Below are positions 11,669 through 24,343 of a stretch of DNA of 64,000 nt, one piece after another. Positions within the stretch are counted from its first letter, which is position 1, and each line of letters starts with the position of its first letter. Under the pieces are notes generated by a model. That model made no database searches. It saw nothing but the letters and a program-made list of their open reading frames with translations, and was not told where the DNA came from. Source of the DNA: Rhopalosiphum padi (Eukaryota; Arthropoda; Insecta; Hemiptera; Aphididae); assembly GCF_020882245.1 (NCBI RefSeq), contig NC_083599.1:80161422-80225421 (forward strand), read 5' to 3'. Both the position numbers and the translations under genes were made by a program.

Positions 11669-14600
11669 ATGTTCCATAATGGTTATCAATACCAAAATAA
11701 TGGCCACAATAATGGAATTACGTAAGTATACTTTTTTTTTTACTAAATTCAAAGTAGATAATTGTAAAAATCATTTTGAATACAATTTAAAATATTTTTA
11801 GTTACTATAAATGTGCAAAATCAAAGGAATTTTTTTGTGCGGGAACTGCCAAAAAAAATCAAGACGGTTCAATTGTAGAATTAAAATCTCATTCTATTAT
11901 ACACACGAGAAATATAAATGATGAAGACAATATGGTGAAAATATTTAGAAATTCATTAAAACTACGGGCAAAAAATGAAAACCTGCCTCTGAAAACAATA
12001 TATGACGAAGAAGCTCTAAGGTAATATAAATGCTTTAAATAAAAATAAACCTATATAAATGGCTTCTTATTGTTAACTATATATTTTAGGCACCAAGTTG
12101 CCGCCGGCCTATATCCTTGGTCGACTGCAGAGAGTATTATGCATTTTTCTAGGAGATCCTCGCTACCTTCTTTGCCCCATACATTACACGAGTTATCCAT
12201 AAAATTTGATAATGGGGAGTTATTAAGATACTCATGTTGTGGTTCTTCCATATTTAGTGGATGTGTGCGAGATCCTGAAGGTAAAATAATAGTATTAGTT
12301 TAGAGTTACATTAATAAATCTTAAAACATTTAAAATGTAGTCTTTAATAGCAAATACCTATTATCGTATATGTCACCATCATAGATTAAGCCATATTAAA
12401 TTAGTGAAAATTATTCATTGCAACAAGGGGCCACTACTTAAAATCATAAAAGAGGATTTATAAATTGATGATTAAATATTATTAACACTTGATCACATGG
12501 TATTTTTGTATTTAATATGTTTATATATTCAAGTTAAATAATATTTAAATATAAAATAATAACAAATTTTTAGTAATTTTAGTAATAATAATTGAAAAAT
12601 ATAAATGGATTTTTTTTTAGCTAGCATTGATGAAATGTAATTTTGAACAGTTGAAGACTGAAGAGTGTATATTGCAAACAAATTTAATACATTCAATAAA
12701 AATAGAATAATCAGGCTCAAATAATATATATTTACAGGACCGGATTATGTGGAAATATGCCCCTCATCAAATATAATTGAAAAAATAAAATATTTTAATT
12801 ATTAACAGATATATGCATTGGAGAATCTCCAGAATCCATTTTGTATAAAAACCATTAGTAATTTAGAAAATGTTTTGTTTCTAAAATAATTGTACTTTTA
12901 TAATATTATGTTAAAAAAAATATATGCTAATAAGGTTCAGATTGAACTAGGAGATGATTTAACTTAAATAAGATACTGTGCAAAGTTATGTTTATGAATA
13001 CAAATTAATTAATTATTTATAAACATTAAAAACAAGTTCAGCGACAATTCCAAAATGCATTTACAAAAATGTGTAAGTTCAAGCATTAAATAATTGGGGG
13101 CCAACGGTTCACTACCATGAGGCGATACCACAAGAAAAAAAAAAGTATAAAATAACAATTAAAACAAAAAAATATTATATATATCCATAAATTTCTGCTG
13201 TTTACAAATAAAACATTTTAATATATTATTTAAATTATAAAATAATTATTATGAATAATTAGAAACTTTAAATAAAATATAAACAATTTTATTCATAAGT
13301 GGTAAAAACATCAAGTTTAGTCTAAAAATTGTGTGATTTACTACTAATCCTTAAACTTTAAATTTAAAATGAAATTTATTAATATGATGGTATGTTACAC
13401 ATTTAATTTTTAGTTATTTATCTTGATAAATACATTTTTAGTTTATGACTTAATACATAGAGTATTTTACTTACTGAATTAAAATATAATTTATAACAAA
13501 AACAGGCAAATACAGTATTATATTGGCATGCCCTCAACTGATAAATACTGTACTACTACACAACATCACTGAAGTTCACGCAGACGCAACTTTTAAAGTA
13601 GTCCCATCAAATATGGGTAGCCAGCTTCTAAGCATTCATTGCATGATCAATAATTCTGTAAGTGTTAATTTGTACAATTTAAAATAATAGTTGATTAATA
13701 TTAATTAATGTTATGGTAATTTAACCAAGATTAATTTTCCTAATTAATAAATAATAAAAAATGTCTAATTACATTTTTTAGTCTATACCAATTGCTTATG
13801 CATTGATGGAATCAAAATCTAGGAATTCCTACCAATGTGTTCTAGACTTTATGAAGGAAAATCTACTTCCTAACCTTAACCCAGACGTTATAATAACAGA
13901 TTTTGAACCAGCCCTAAGAGATTCACTTCTATCTTCTTTAGGTGTAAGAGGAACAAGAGTTATGGGATGTTGGTTTCATCACAACCAGGTCGATAATATA
14001 ATTTTAATAACACTTACATGTTACATAAAAAAAAAAAATATATACCATAATTAATAACTTGTGAATATATTTAAATTACTCACTTGTTATTATAATGGTA
14101 AAATTGAATTATATTAAATTAGTTAAATTAAGTTACACATATTTTTAATACTTACACTAGTCCTATTTTCATCTTTGGCGTACCATTATTTTCAAACAAA
14201 ATTATGAAGTTGACAAATTTAAATCTATTTAATATTGTAAAAATAAATATTTGTTGTAATTTTTTTTTTTTTTTAATATTTACCAACTTTTGTTTAAATT
14301 ATTAATTAGGCTGTATGGAAGAAAATGAAATCCTACAATTATTTGGCAACTGTTAATACAAATCAGTATGCATTAAAATCTTTGAGGATGCTCATGTGTT
14401 TGCCTCTATTGCCGGGAGCAGAAATAGAGCAAGGGCTTTTGCTCATTAAAGCATATGCTACCAATCATAATGTTCCAATGCCAAACCTTTTCAACTATTA
14501 CCAAAGGTAATTTAATTCTAGACAAATTTAATTTAATTAAAACAGATTAAAATTAAAAATTAAACTAACTTACTTTCCTTATATTTTTATTATATTTACA

Positions 14601-15742
14601 GTTATTGGATAAGACGTGTTGGTGTAAACGTTTTATCAGTTAATGGCGTCCCAAGAAGGACAAATAATAATATTGAAAGCTTCCACAATACTTTAAGGTA
14701 CCAATTTTCCGTCACTCATCCAAATTTATGGGTTTTCCTAGGTAAATATATTACATTTAATATAAATAATACAATTATTAATTTATTCTTAGTAAATTTA
14801 ACCATGTAATCAATAGTTTATATTTTATTAAAATGGCATATAGCCCTGTTTATAGTTAGATTAAATATTTAAATGCATCATGTACAACATGTGATTTGGA
14901 AGATAAACTCTAAAAACATTCCAAGGTTATTGTTATTAATACAAAATATTAAAAGTACTGACACATCTAATTATTTAATTCTACAATATTGTTGCTATCC
15001 TACTGTGATTAGCCAATTTACCTTTTTATTCATTTTTCTTATTAGTATTGTTTTTCTTTAATTTACATATATATATTGACTAACTAGTAAATCTTTTAAG
15101 AAATAACAATAATAATAGTACAGAAATACAGAATAAATTGATCTGAATCAGAAGTAGATATTTATTCTATTGATAATAATATAATTATGTTGATTTTAAT
15201 TACTAGGTCAAATATGTGCACTGAGTGTAAAGTACCATACAATGGTTACTCAGCTAGAAAATGGCCTACAACCTACGAGAAATTTAAAAACAAAATACCT
15301 ATTAAATTCCAAGCGGATCAAACGGGCAACTGAACACCATGAAGCTGGTATACTGAGTGTTTGGCAATTTTTGGTAACATGCTCTCATTGTAGTGCAACT
15401 TATGAACGTAGGCAAAGGAATTGGGCACTGGGTATTCAAAATGGTGAAGAGTCGGATGATAATCAAGTAGCTGAAAATGACATTGATGAAATTCCTCCGG
15501 TAAACATTGTAGCAGAACAAAATGAAGAACCTGAACCAAATCACCCAATTAGGCCAAGTGTCTGCATGGCATGTAACATAGTTACAACTGGAGAAGATGT
15601 GGCTCAATATATTGTTTTGCCATGTGGACATGCGTGGTTGTGTACCACATGTGTTGGGGTCTTAGAGAACCAATATCCTGTAAGATGTCCTTTATGCCGC
15701 GGGGATGTTGATGTTTTTCAACGAATGTTTTTATTAACTTAA
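11669..15742 (+). CDS. FLYWCH - MULE DDE transposase - RING finger fusion protein, 8 exons
   Basis: Proposed exons: 11669-11721, 11802-12020, 12090-12280, 13506-13657, 13782-13988, 14310-14506, 14602-14741 and 15207-15742. All introns are GT-AG, and the joined length (1695 bases) gives 564 codons plus stop without a break. Order of parts: a FLYWCH-type finger (residues ~5-50, with YYKCAKSKEFFCAGTAKK and a following HSIIH), a linker, and a MULE-type DDE core. The core has the first aspartate in HADATFKVVP (~180), the second in ITDFEPAL (~245), the GCWFHHN pair, and the third acid in RTNNNIESFHNTL (~365). A C-terminal RING finger (~505-550) follows, with the full C3HC4 spacing CMAC ... LPCGHAWLCTTC ... 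CPLC. The protein should bind and cut MULE ends; a RING is expected to bind E2 ubiquitin enzymes (inference). It lies in a MULE with intact ends and may be its transposase. It could also be a host gene trapped between ends. Confidence 0.82.
12281..13505 (+). other. Long third intron of the FLYWCH-DDE-RING gene
   Basis: 1225 bp between donor GTAAAATA and acceptor AACAG. It is AT-rich with poly-A and poly-T tracts. Small patches such as GGGGCCACTACTT (12427) and GGGGGCCAACGGTTCACT (13097) look like decayed element ends, but no pair could be made. Confidence 0.5.
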
Positions 15743-16771
15743 CTGCATGTAGTCTGTAATAATTTGTTTATTTAATATACCAAGTCATGTATTATAATAT
15801 GATATAAATTTAAATTTAAAGATAATTCAAGTAAAAGGTACCTATTGGCTATTTGTGTTCAAAATAATTTACAACTCTGATAATTTGACATAGTTCTATA
15901 TTTCCATTATCTCATTTGCCCAGTGTAAATTAAAGTCAAGTATATGCTTCTCTTCTAAAATATACATATATATATCTCAGAAATATGTTTATTTAATTAT
16001 TAGGTATCATGCATTGTACTTTATACTTGCCTATGTAATGTTATTATATCATACATAAATATTAAAAAATATGATGTATTGTATAGTTTTATACTTATTT
16101 CGCTTAAAACGATTAACAGTAAATTTGATATTAATTTTATCAGTCACTTAATATAAATTGAATAACTAAATTAAATTGATTAAAATTACCCATTAATTTA
16201 TAACTCTTGCTAACGTAAGAAATGATTTCTTAAAATAAAATATAGTATACAACTAATAAAATATTATTAAATCTGCTCAAAACATAATTTGTAGTAAAAC
16301 TTTTGGGTATAAATTCAATTTCAAGAAATAAATCTAATATTTCTTAGAAAACAAGTAATATTTTTACAAAAAAAAAAATTATTTTTATTATTAAAACTAT
16401 TCAATTAATACCCAAATTTATTAACTAGAATTTAAATGTTTAGCAATTAAAACACATAATTTTAATTTTATAAAAACAAAAACCTAACAAATTTATTGAG
16501 TACGGTAGATCTACTAAAAACATATCTACCTAATTATTATCTTAAATCACTATTGAGTAGAGCGAAGAATCAAACTAAATTTACAGATTCGGTTGATCTA
16601 AAAAAATCATCTATAAATTCGATTTAGGAAAATGAGAAAATATGGTTAAATTAAGATAAGTAGTCATTAAAATGGACATTTTCTTATAATAAAATTATAA
16701 TAGTTACTATATGGTTTTTAAAATGAGAAAAATTATTTTCTTGCTATATAACCATTACAACTAAAAAATTT

Positions 16772-16909
16772 TTTGTAGCAGAATATGATTTACGTCGGAT
16801 TCTGTTGTCTTGGCAAAATAACCGTTATCGTCATGTGATGAATGCTGGATCAATTTTAAATTACGAAAACAAGCGTCACAGAGCAATTCTACATGGCGCA
16901 TTCTTATAA
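16772..16909 (+). other. Possible orphan exon downstream of the RING gene
   Basis: After a good acceptor (TTTTTTTGTAG), about 44 codons stay open: AEYDLRRILLSWQNNRYRHV and onward to AILHGAFL, then TAA. It could be an alternative last exon of the FLYWCH-DDE-RING gene or a scrap of another gene. Nothing else supports it. Confidence 0.3.
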
Positions 16910-17922
16910 CAATTAGGTTAAATTTTATGTACCTAACAGTAAGTTTTCTTAATAGAATTTAAAGAAAAACATTAACAGAGACATAGGTACCGCGAAGGGG
17001 TGCACTTACTACCCGCTGGCTTTTCAAAATTAAGAATTGAATGATTTTTGTTATTTATAATAAAATATATAAATAATTTATATTATAAATAAATAGGTAT
17101 TATGAATATTAAAACAAAAAAATATATAGGTAGGTACTTACAAAATGTACGATGAACAACAGCTTCAAAACAATTACTCAGTTACACAATAATCAAAAAA
17201 AAATAATTAAAAAAAAAAACAATTGTTATTCATAACTTGATTACGTGAAACACTAAATTTTAAATTCAGTACGTCTTGACAAGTCGACGAATATGTGTGA
17301 ACTAAAACCTTTAACTTTTAAGATAGGTAAGGTAGCCAGGTGCCCAGGTAGGAAATAGAGAAATAATTAATAAATATATAATATTGATTATGATTTCGAA
17401 ATTTCCGAAAATTGATAAATATAGCCACGAAGTACGATATCTATTCGTATTATATTTTTAATAATACCTCTTGAGATGTTGGTTGGAAAATAATACTAGG
17501 TACCATTGATTATAAAATATAGTACTATTTATAATCAATGTAGGTATTAATTATAATACCTGGCTTAGATTTTATTAATTATTCACTATATTTGGATTTG
17601 GCGACGACTACGACTGTCAATACGTTATTCAGTTTTGTTGTGATCGTGTCTATATTTTATATCACAATTAATACAATTGACTATATAGGTATTTGAATTT
17701 ATTTAATAGTTGATTTGGTTTAATCAGAATCAATTAATTATTTTATTGGATTTTATTTACAGGAAAATGTTTATTGAATTTACCCATAATTGATTGTAAA
17801 ATGTTTCCTCTTAATAGTATTGTCACAGACTATATGATAGTCTGTGGTATTGTTATTAATTTATTATTAACAACCAACTACAAAATCAAACTACAATAGA
17901 TATTATATTATTATACGTATAC

Positions 17923-18313
17923 CGTGGCGTAACAAAAAAAAAATGTGGGCCCCTAAAATATTGTTTAGGTAAGTATATTAGTTATCTTAATTAAAATTTT
18001 GTTATGATATGATAAAAAATAGAAATATTTATTTAATATTACACAATTATTGCTTAATATAATATAAATAACTAAATTTTACTGAATTATTTTATTTAAA
18101 TTTCTGCGATCTTCTAGCATTTTTTTGGTCAAACTTGTCAACTAAAATGTTTATATCTAAACTGCGCGTAGATTTACACTAATTTAATTTGAAAAAAGCA
18201 ATAACCTATTCAATTTTTTTTTCACGGGAATTAAATTTACTTTAACCAAAGGCCCCAAATTACCGTGGGTCCCCCAGCCACGCGAGGTCTGCGGGCCCTC
18301 AGTTACGTCACTG
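17923..18313. mobile_element. hAT-type MITE, 391 bp
   Basis: An exact 8-bp duplication ACGTATAC at 17915-17922 and 18314-18321 flanks inverted ends, CGTGGCGTAAC on the left and CAGTGACGTAAC on the right (reverse complement). The CAGTGGCG-type terminus and 8-bp TSD are typical of hAT elements. The left end seems to have lost one base. There is no coding capacity. Confidence 0.8.
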
Positions 18314-18496
18314 ACGTATACTACGCAGGTAATAAATACCGCATAATTTAATTGCTATCTACTTTTCATAGTATGACAATTGGTAGCGTCATAAAAAATT
18401 CAAAATTCAATAGTCAATAATTTAAAATTTAACTATTAAAATTAATATAAAAAAAAGGGTGGGAAAGTGGGTATCACTCTGCTATATAGTAGTGGT

Positions 18497-18660
18497 CAGT
18501 GATGTATACAGAGGGGGTTAGGGCCATTAGGGGTTCAAACCCCTCCCGAATTGTATGGTTGGTACGGACATTGATTTTGATTGTATAATTAATTGGAATT
18601 TAAGAATGGAAATATTTTTTTAACCCCCCCAGAAATTATTTTTATTATATACGCCACTAG
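18497..18660. mobile_element. hAT-type MITE, about 164 bp
   Basis: The left end CAGTGATGTATA and the reverse complement of the right end CTAGTGGCGTATA pair. The flanks both carry TAGTAGTGG (18487-18495 and 18661-18669), consistent with a duplication, though the exact boundary is ambiguous by a base or two. Inside are C- and G-rich edges and no gene. Confidence 0.6.
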
Positions 18661-19019
18661 TAGTAGTGGACTGGTGGTGAGTAGGTCACTACAATGGATG
18701 TGTTAAATTTGAATGCAATATAAATGTGTGATCACCATTCACCATAACAATAAATAGGGTCAGATAAAATGTTCGCTCAAATTTACTAAAAATGAATGAT
18801 AAGGCACGACTACGGTCTTACAAAAGGTTGATAGTTTTAAATTTGTTATAAATAAATAATATTTATTTATTACATCTTATATAGGTAGGGTATATACTTC
18901 AATATAATATATGATTTTAACGAATTAATAATTATATTTTAATACTCGTATTAATTGTAACCTTTTTATAGTCACTGTATTAGTGCATGTTACGGCATAA
19001 ATGTTGAGAATCATTGGTT

Positions 19020-19330
19020 TCCGGATTTTTGCAGTCCGGAATTTTATGTTCCGAGACATTACAGTCCGTAGTTTTATAGTCCGTAATCTTAAATTCCGGA
19101 AATTTACAGTCCGGGCATTTACAGTCCGTAATTTTTATAGTCCGGATTTTTACAATCCGAATTTTTAACTTTCCGGACTTTTACTATTCCGTATTTTTAC
19201 TTTCCGTAATATTACAGTCCGGAGTTTTACGTTCCGATATTTTACATTCAGAGATATTACGTTCCGGACATTTTATTTTCCGGATTATTATAATTCCGAA
19301 CAATTAATTCCCGGACAATTACGGCTTCCC
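19020..19330. repeat. Right terminal repeat of the giant MULE, 15-bp tandem units
   Basis: About 20 imperfect 15-bp units with TTCCGGA/AGTCCG cores followed by TTTTACA fill this stretch. The orientation is opposite to that of the left repeat at 3444-3735. It ends in GACAATTACGGCTTCCC, whose complement matches the left terminus. Confidence 0.8.
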
Positions 19331-19414
19331 TTCAAATTCATTTCTACCTTTTTTTATAAAACTCCAAGTAACGAAAAACTCATCACGAAAGTGACATTTT
19401 CTTTTTGGTGCCAT
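19331..19414 (-). pseudogene. Start codon and first 28 codons of the split KIAA1586-like hAT gene
   Basis: On the minus strand an ATG at 19412-19414 opens a frame reading MAPKRKCHFRDEFFVTW, then WSFIKKGRNEFE, up to the edge of the MULE. The last codons are encoded by the duplicated target bases at 19331-19338, and the same frame resumes at 3443-3436 and continues into the BED-like finger. Both halves are on the same strand, and the join needs removal of exactly one target copy. This is the displaced 5' end of the gene described at 1591-3443. Confidence 0.85.
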
Positions 19415-20184
19415 AATAACGAATAAAATAATAAAAACGAACAATGTAGGCTACGGTCTACGAGTGACTAGTGACTACGTTCTACTGATGTAAAAGTCAT
19501 TAGTCTGTCTCTGTATCACCCGTATGGCTATATCGTTTATCGATAAGACGATAAAATATAAAAATAAAAAATGTAAACTGCATAGTGCACAGCGCACATG
19601 ACTTGTTTGTTGTTCTCGAATATTACGGTATTATTATTTTATATTTAGCCTATGGATTTATCAATTATTCGTTATCTTTAACATTAACATGTTGACTCTC
19701 GATTTCAATTATTATTTTTAAAAATAAAATTGTAGAAATTAAACAATTTTAATTTTTTCCTAAAACCGGGGCATATAGGCGTCCCGAAAAATGTTTTCGG
19801 GACACCGGGACACAAAGTCAAAAACCGGTGAGAGTCCCGGTTTTCCGGGACGTATGGCAACCCTAGCCGTACTGACCGCAGTTCCTATAACGGAAAAAAG
19901 AATGCGCTCCGGTCGCCGCGGCCCGCCATTATCGCGCCCGGCCGGTTATCAAAAATATGTTGGACGACTGTACGATTATTACTATTACACGATTTTCTAC
20001 AGATCTTATAGCTTTTTCCGAGTTTTTCCGTATTCGTGTAGTACACGCTTTTATTATGCGTACCAAAATTCTATCGTGTGATCGCGACGACCGATTTGGC
20101 CGATATTAATTCAATAATAATAATAAATATAAATAAAATACGTATGAAACTGATATCGATTACAAATATATTCAAAAGAAAATT
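19415..20184. other. Stretch without a recognisable gene
   Basis: Presumably 5' flank of the split hAT gene. The part at 19770-19860 has several GTCCCGG/CCGGGAC words. The open frame across 19791-20081 has no recognisable motif and is not called. Confidence 0.4.
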
Positions 20185-20751
20185 AACGAGAATGTCTGTG
20201 TGTGTGTGTGTAATGAAATACGAATTAAACGAGTAAAACGATGTACAACGCGAATTCGGTGACGGTTTGGAAACGGTTTAAGTGCTCGAGATTTGCCGTC
20301 GGTCCTCAACTCGAATTGTAGTCGATAGGATTAGGCGTTAGGATAGGATAGGATTAGGCAGGTGTACCGAGGTCGAATCCCGCCCCGGCGACATTACCGG
20401 CGGCGCTTTGATTAACACTGCGAGTCATTTTTTGCATTTTTTTTTCCAGTGTTTTTTTTTATTTTTATATGATTTTGCTGGCAACGTCGGTATATTTTTT
20501 TTTTTGAATATTGCGAGTGTTAAATATACATGTTTTGGTATCAGCTTTGTTATTATGTTTTTTGTAATAGTACTTATTGACTACCACTGAGTATGTTATA
20601 TTATAATATTTATAGTATATATTATATAATATTTATTATATTGTAAAAAAGATTGGTACCTACCTGATGAAACACAATATGTGTATGTATGGAATACTTA
20701 GAAAATATTTTAAGAGACTGTGCTATAATGTATTTATTAAAGTCATATAGA
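20185..20751. repeat. Dispersed repeat, copy 1, left part (split by hAT and Polinton)
   Basis: From ACGAGAATGTC onward this segment is nearly identical to 42013-42629, apart from small indels. Copy 1 is interrupted after CATATAGA by the hAT at 20752-24307, resumes at 24316-24343, is interrupted again by the Polinton, and resumes at 41923 to about 41970, where copy 2 soon follows. The family is not recognised. Both copies carry a GGATTAGGCGTTAGGATAGG motif. Confidence 0.75.
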
Positions 20752-23700
20752 CAGTGGCGTATTTGGGATAATTTTTCAGGGGGGGCAAAATTCAAAAATC
20801 TCTCACTGTTACAATATCAGGAAATTTGAATGCAATAGGTACTTTATTCGTTGTTAGACACGGTTCTAACTTGTATACAGTTATAATCCTAAAAAATAAT
20901 ATAATAATATAAAATAATAAATAGTCAATATTAAAGTAGTTCAATTAGTAAAAACAAATAATTATATTATTAAGTCAATATTTTTTTTTTTGTGGCAGCA
21001 AACATATCAATAACTTCATCTATTTGTATGTCTCTGTTCCTGTGTATATTTAGTAAAGCCAATCCAACTAAGCGATCTTGCCCCATGTTTGACCACAACC
21101 AAGTTTTTAACCTAAGTTGAAAAAGCAAAGCATAACAAAATAATAAAATTATCATGCATAAGCAAATAAGCAATAAGCAAATCACTATTTGGGCATAGTG
21201 TAAAATTAGCTAGTTATAGCAGATAAGAAATTTACTATGAATAATTAATTCAAATTATACTTAAAAATTATCAGTGATATGTGGTAAAGCTAATAAAAGT
21301 GATTAAACTCATTAGTATAATACAATATTACTATAAATGTAAATTTTGTGTAACATTAGTTTAAATTTAATGAAATAAGGATCAAACCTTCTTAGTGTCG
21401 AAAAACTACGCTCAGCAGAGGCAACAGTAGTAGGCAAGCATGCAATTATATACAAAATTTTTTTAATATTTGGGTACAGTATACCATTACATTGGTCAAT
21501 AGCTGTTAATGCATATTTTATTACATCTCCACCTGAAACACAATTAAAGCTTATAATTTCATAATATAATTATTTCATAGTAAATTATTATTACCTTCAT
21601 TTTTTATTGATTTCCACTTTTATTTCCATAGTTGTATTTCTGATTTTAATTGTGATTCTTCCAATAGTTCTAATAAGTCATTATCAAATCTATAACCATT
21701 TTTCATTATTGATACTATTGAGTCAATCTTTTCATCATTTACATCTACAATAAATTTTGGTATAAGTTGACTCAAAATTGTTACCGTCTGGTTTTGTTTA
21801 CTTAAAAACCGTGACTTTAAATCTTCTAACACATTTTCCACCAATGGTATAAATAGAGACACCCTATAAAAATCTTCTGTAGTTTCAGATGGGTGATTAG
21901 AACGTTGAGTTTGACGTTTAGATAACCTTGGAGTTTTTACTTCAATTTCATAGTCTTTCATTAATGAACAGCTCTCTTCAAATATTTGCTTAAATACTGT
22001 ATCACAATTTGTACGCATATTTTCCAAAATAGTTACTACATTTTGAATACATTCAAATGCAGCTAATATATCATTATCAATGCCTTGAAGTATTCTGCTT
22101 ATAGGAGCTGTTACACATAATATGTTAGATAAGGCATTAATTGAAATTATAAATTCACATGTACACATAGCTGTTAAAAGAGTTTTAGCTTTAGATGATG
22201 AATCTAATTCATTCCATTCTGATATTTTAGTCAGGGCTTCTATTATGTCAGACATTGAAGATTTAAAAATTGCTATGCTCTCGTGGCGGTCGGTCCGTCC
22301 ATCTCGTTTCACATAGACTTTTTAAGTGAGGTTTTCCATTAAAACTGATTTTAGAACAAAGTTTCTTTTTGCAGACATATTAAAAAATGAAACAATTTCT
22401 TTTACAAGACCAACGCTATTTCTTATACTTTGAACTGTTGATGATTTGGAAATGGCTAAATTTAATGTATGATTAGCACAAGAACAACGTATAGCGTTTT
22501 TAGCAACTGATTGTATTGTTTTAATAGCTCCCCTGATGGAAGATACCATTACAGAACATCCATCTGTACCTACTCCAACACAGTATTGATGGTCTAAAGA
22601 AAAATGTTTCAATATCTTAAGAACAGTATTGCCCAAAATTTTACCAGTTAATTTTGGTTCTATGACAGTATTATGAGTAGTATCTTGGATGTTATGTTCA
22701 TTAGAATCAGCTGTTTTATTTTTACCATACATATATGTGTGACAATCAATAAATGCAATACAATTTTCTTGAATTACACCCTTCTTAATGTATCTCAAAA
22801 TAAGACTCATTTGAGAAACATGACTCATAACAGTAGTTTCGTCAAATAAAATACTGTAATATTTTGATTCTTTTACTTCATGTAAAATTTGTTGGGTTAT
22901 TATTTGTTTACAACAATCTATCAATTCATTTTGGACTACAGGGCTAATATATGTTGCTTTTGAATGAGTAGTTGTTAAATGATTTTCTAAAGTAGAATCA
23001 CCACCAAGTATTCTATATTTTAGAAGTTCACGAAAATTGCCCATGTTAACAGAGGAAACACTATCATCTAAAATATTACCTTCTTCACGATGCCCTCTAA
23101 ATGGTATATTTTGGCGACCAAGGAATAAGATGGATTGTATTATTGGTATTAGTCTTTTTCGATTTTCAAGAACTTGACATAATCTTTCATTGTTTATTAA
23201 ATTAAACACATCTTTTTTTGGATTAATAAGAGTTTTCAAAAAATCATCAGCAATTTATATGACATTTATATGATACTTATTATTGTTGTGCACCTCTAAG
23301 TCTCCATCTTTCCCAGTTAGGTTTGAAAATTTAGTAAGTGGTTCAGTAAAAAATTTTTTTAAAGTTATTGTGTTATACTTACCACCTTTGACAATAAATA
23401 AAACACAATATTTGCAGAATAAACCAGATTTTAAGTTAAAATATGTCAGCTATTTGTATCGTTCAAAATGGTTTTTTCTCAATGATCTCTTAATACTTTT
23501 ACCGTTTCTGATATTCAAAGTAAATGGATAAATAAAATCATTTGAAGGTACGTTATCCATATTGATAATTTTGGCCTTTACATGATCAGTTAATAAGTTA
23601 TCAGATGTCCTTAAAAAATTACCTATGCCTACACTGTATATATCACTAGTTATATCAATATTTTTACTTACAGTGGCTGTCGGCTCATTATTGATGATTC

Positions 23701-24307
23701 TTTTGTATTAGAAAATGAATTTGAAAACAGAGGACAGTTGACATTTGTACTGTTATTGTCAGATGTACAATTTTTTTTAGATTTCAATTCTGAATTGTCA
23801 TCAATGACATCAACAGAACGTTTTGCACCTTTTTTCAACACCCATTGGGTTAGTTGCTTCTGCACATTTGATTTTGATATATTAACGTACGAAACTACGA
23901 AACAAATAATACGAAATTTATACAACAGATGAACACTGAAGACTGAACATTATTTACTATTATTATTAACTATTATCACAGAATATTGATAATTGATATT
24001 GATTACAACTATTTTTCTTTATTATCTATGATTGTAAACTAATCTAAGACCGTGATTGTAACACAGAACATGGTACCTATGTTAGAAACGGTTACTATTG
24101 TAGTTTCAAAACTGGGTACCGTATATTTGGTGGGAACGCATGATAGGCGAGTAAGCCTACTGCCTAGTCAATAGTCATAATACGCAATACGCATAATAAT
24201 GAAATTTGACTTTTAATACTAGCTCAGTGCTAACGTATTTTGCGTAAAAAAAGTTTCGGGGGGGGGGGGAATGCCCCTGTTGCCCCCCCCCCTCAAAAAC
24301 ACCACTG
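20752..24307 (-). mobile_element. hAT element, 3,556 bp, TSD CATATAGA
   Basis: The exact 8-bp duplication CATATAGA lies at 20744-20751 and 24308-24315. Ends are CAGTGGCGTATTTGGG and, in reverse complement, CAGTGGTGTTTTTGAG, each followed by a G-rich run. The uninterrupted repeat copy at 42013-42680 reads through CATATAGATCGGG with a single target copy, an internal proof of the empty site. The element carries a broken TTF-type hAT transposase gene on the minus strand. Confidence 0.92.
20970..23925 (-). pseudogene. ZMYM/TTF-type hAT transposase, frameshifted
   Basis: Pieces in minus-strand order: an N-terminal low-complexity exon (23925-23668), a TTF-type finger region with frame breaks (about 23560-23290, SGLFCKYCVLF), and the DUF4371 core (23239-22322). 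The core includes LFLGRQNIPFRGHREEG, the first catalytic block YYSILFDETTVMSH, the second VGVGTDGCSVMVSS and the SCANHTLNLA motif. A mid block follows (22312-21620), then an exon at about 21540-21390 ending with LPTTVASAERSFSTLRR, and the terminal LKTWLWSNMGQDRL exon (21112-20970). A frame change at about 22315, next to a duplicated GACCG, separates the core from the mid block. GT-AG sites separate the last exons. It is related to the intact copy at 54702-57580 but clearly divergent. Confidence 0.8.
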
Positions 24308-24343
24308 CATATAGATCGGGTATGCACACTAATATTTAATTAC

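Larger units (their letters stand above)
3444..19330. mobile_element. Giant Mutator-like element (MULE), 15,887 bp
   Basis: The ends are inverted: the left begins GGGGGGCTATAATTGTCCGG and the reverse complement of the right begins GGGAAGCCGTAATTGTCCGG, matching at 16 of 20 positions. Both continue into ~15-bp tandem units in opposite orientation. TSDs of 8 bp (TTCAAATT) flank it, and it splits one open reading frame whose halves rejoin in frame, so the boundaries are well supported. Its cargo is the 8-exon FLYWCH-DDE-RING gene at 11669-15742 on the plus strand. It also holds younger or older insertions: a small MULE (4254-6035), a MITE (6338-6423), a hAT relic, a fold-back element and two hAT-type MITEs. 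MULE TSDs are usually 8-11 bp, so this fits. The size is unusual and partly due to nested elements. Confidence 0.8.

Noticed and set aside
15302..15631. Minus-strand frames of 76-109 codons (also at 63119-63448)
   Set aside because: They are antisense shadows of the RING exon.
17823..17846. Hairpin CACAGACTA...TAGTCTGTG
   Set aside because: A 9-bp stem alone is common in such AT-rich sequence; no other support.
19791..20081. A 96-codon frame
   Set aside because: Composition-driven; no motif, and it starts in a repeated CCGGGAC patch.
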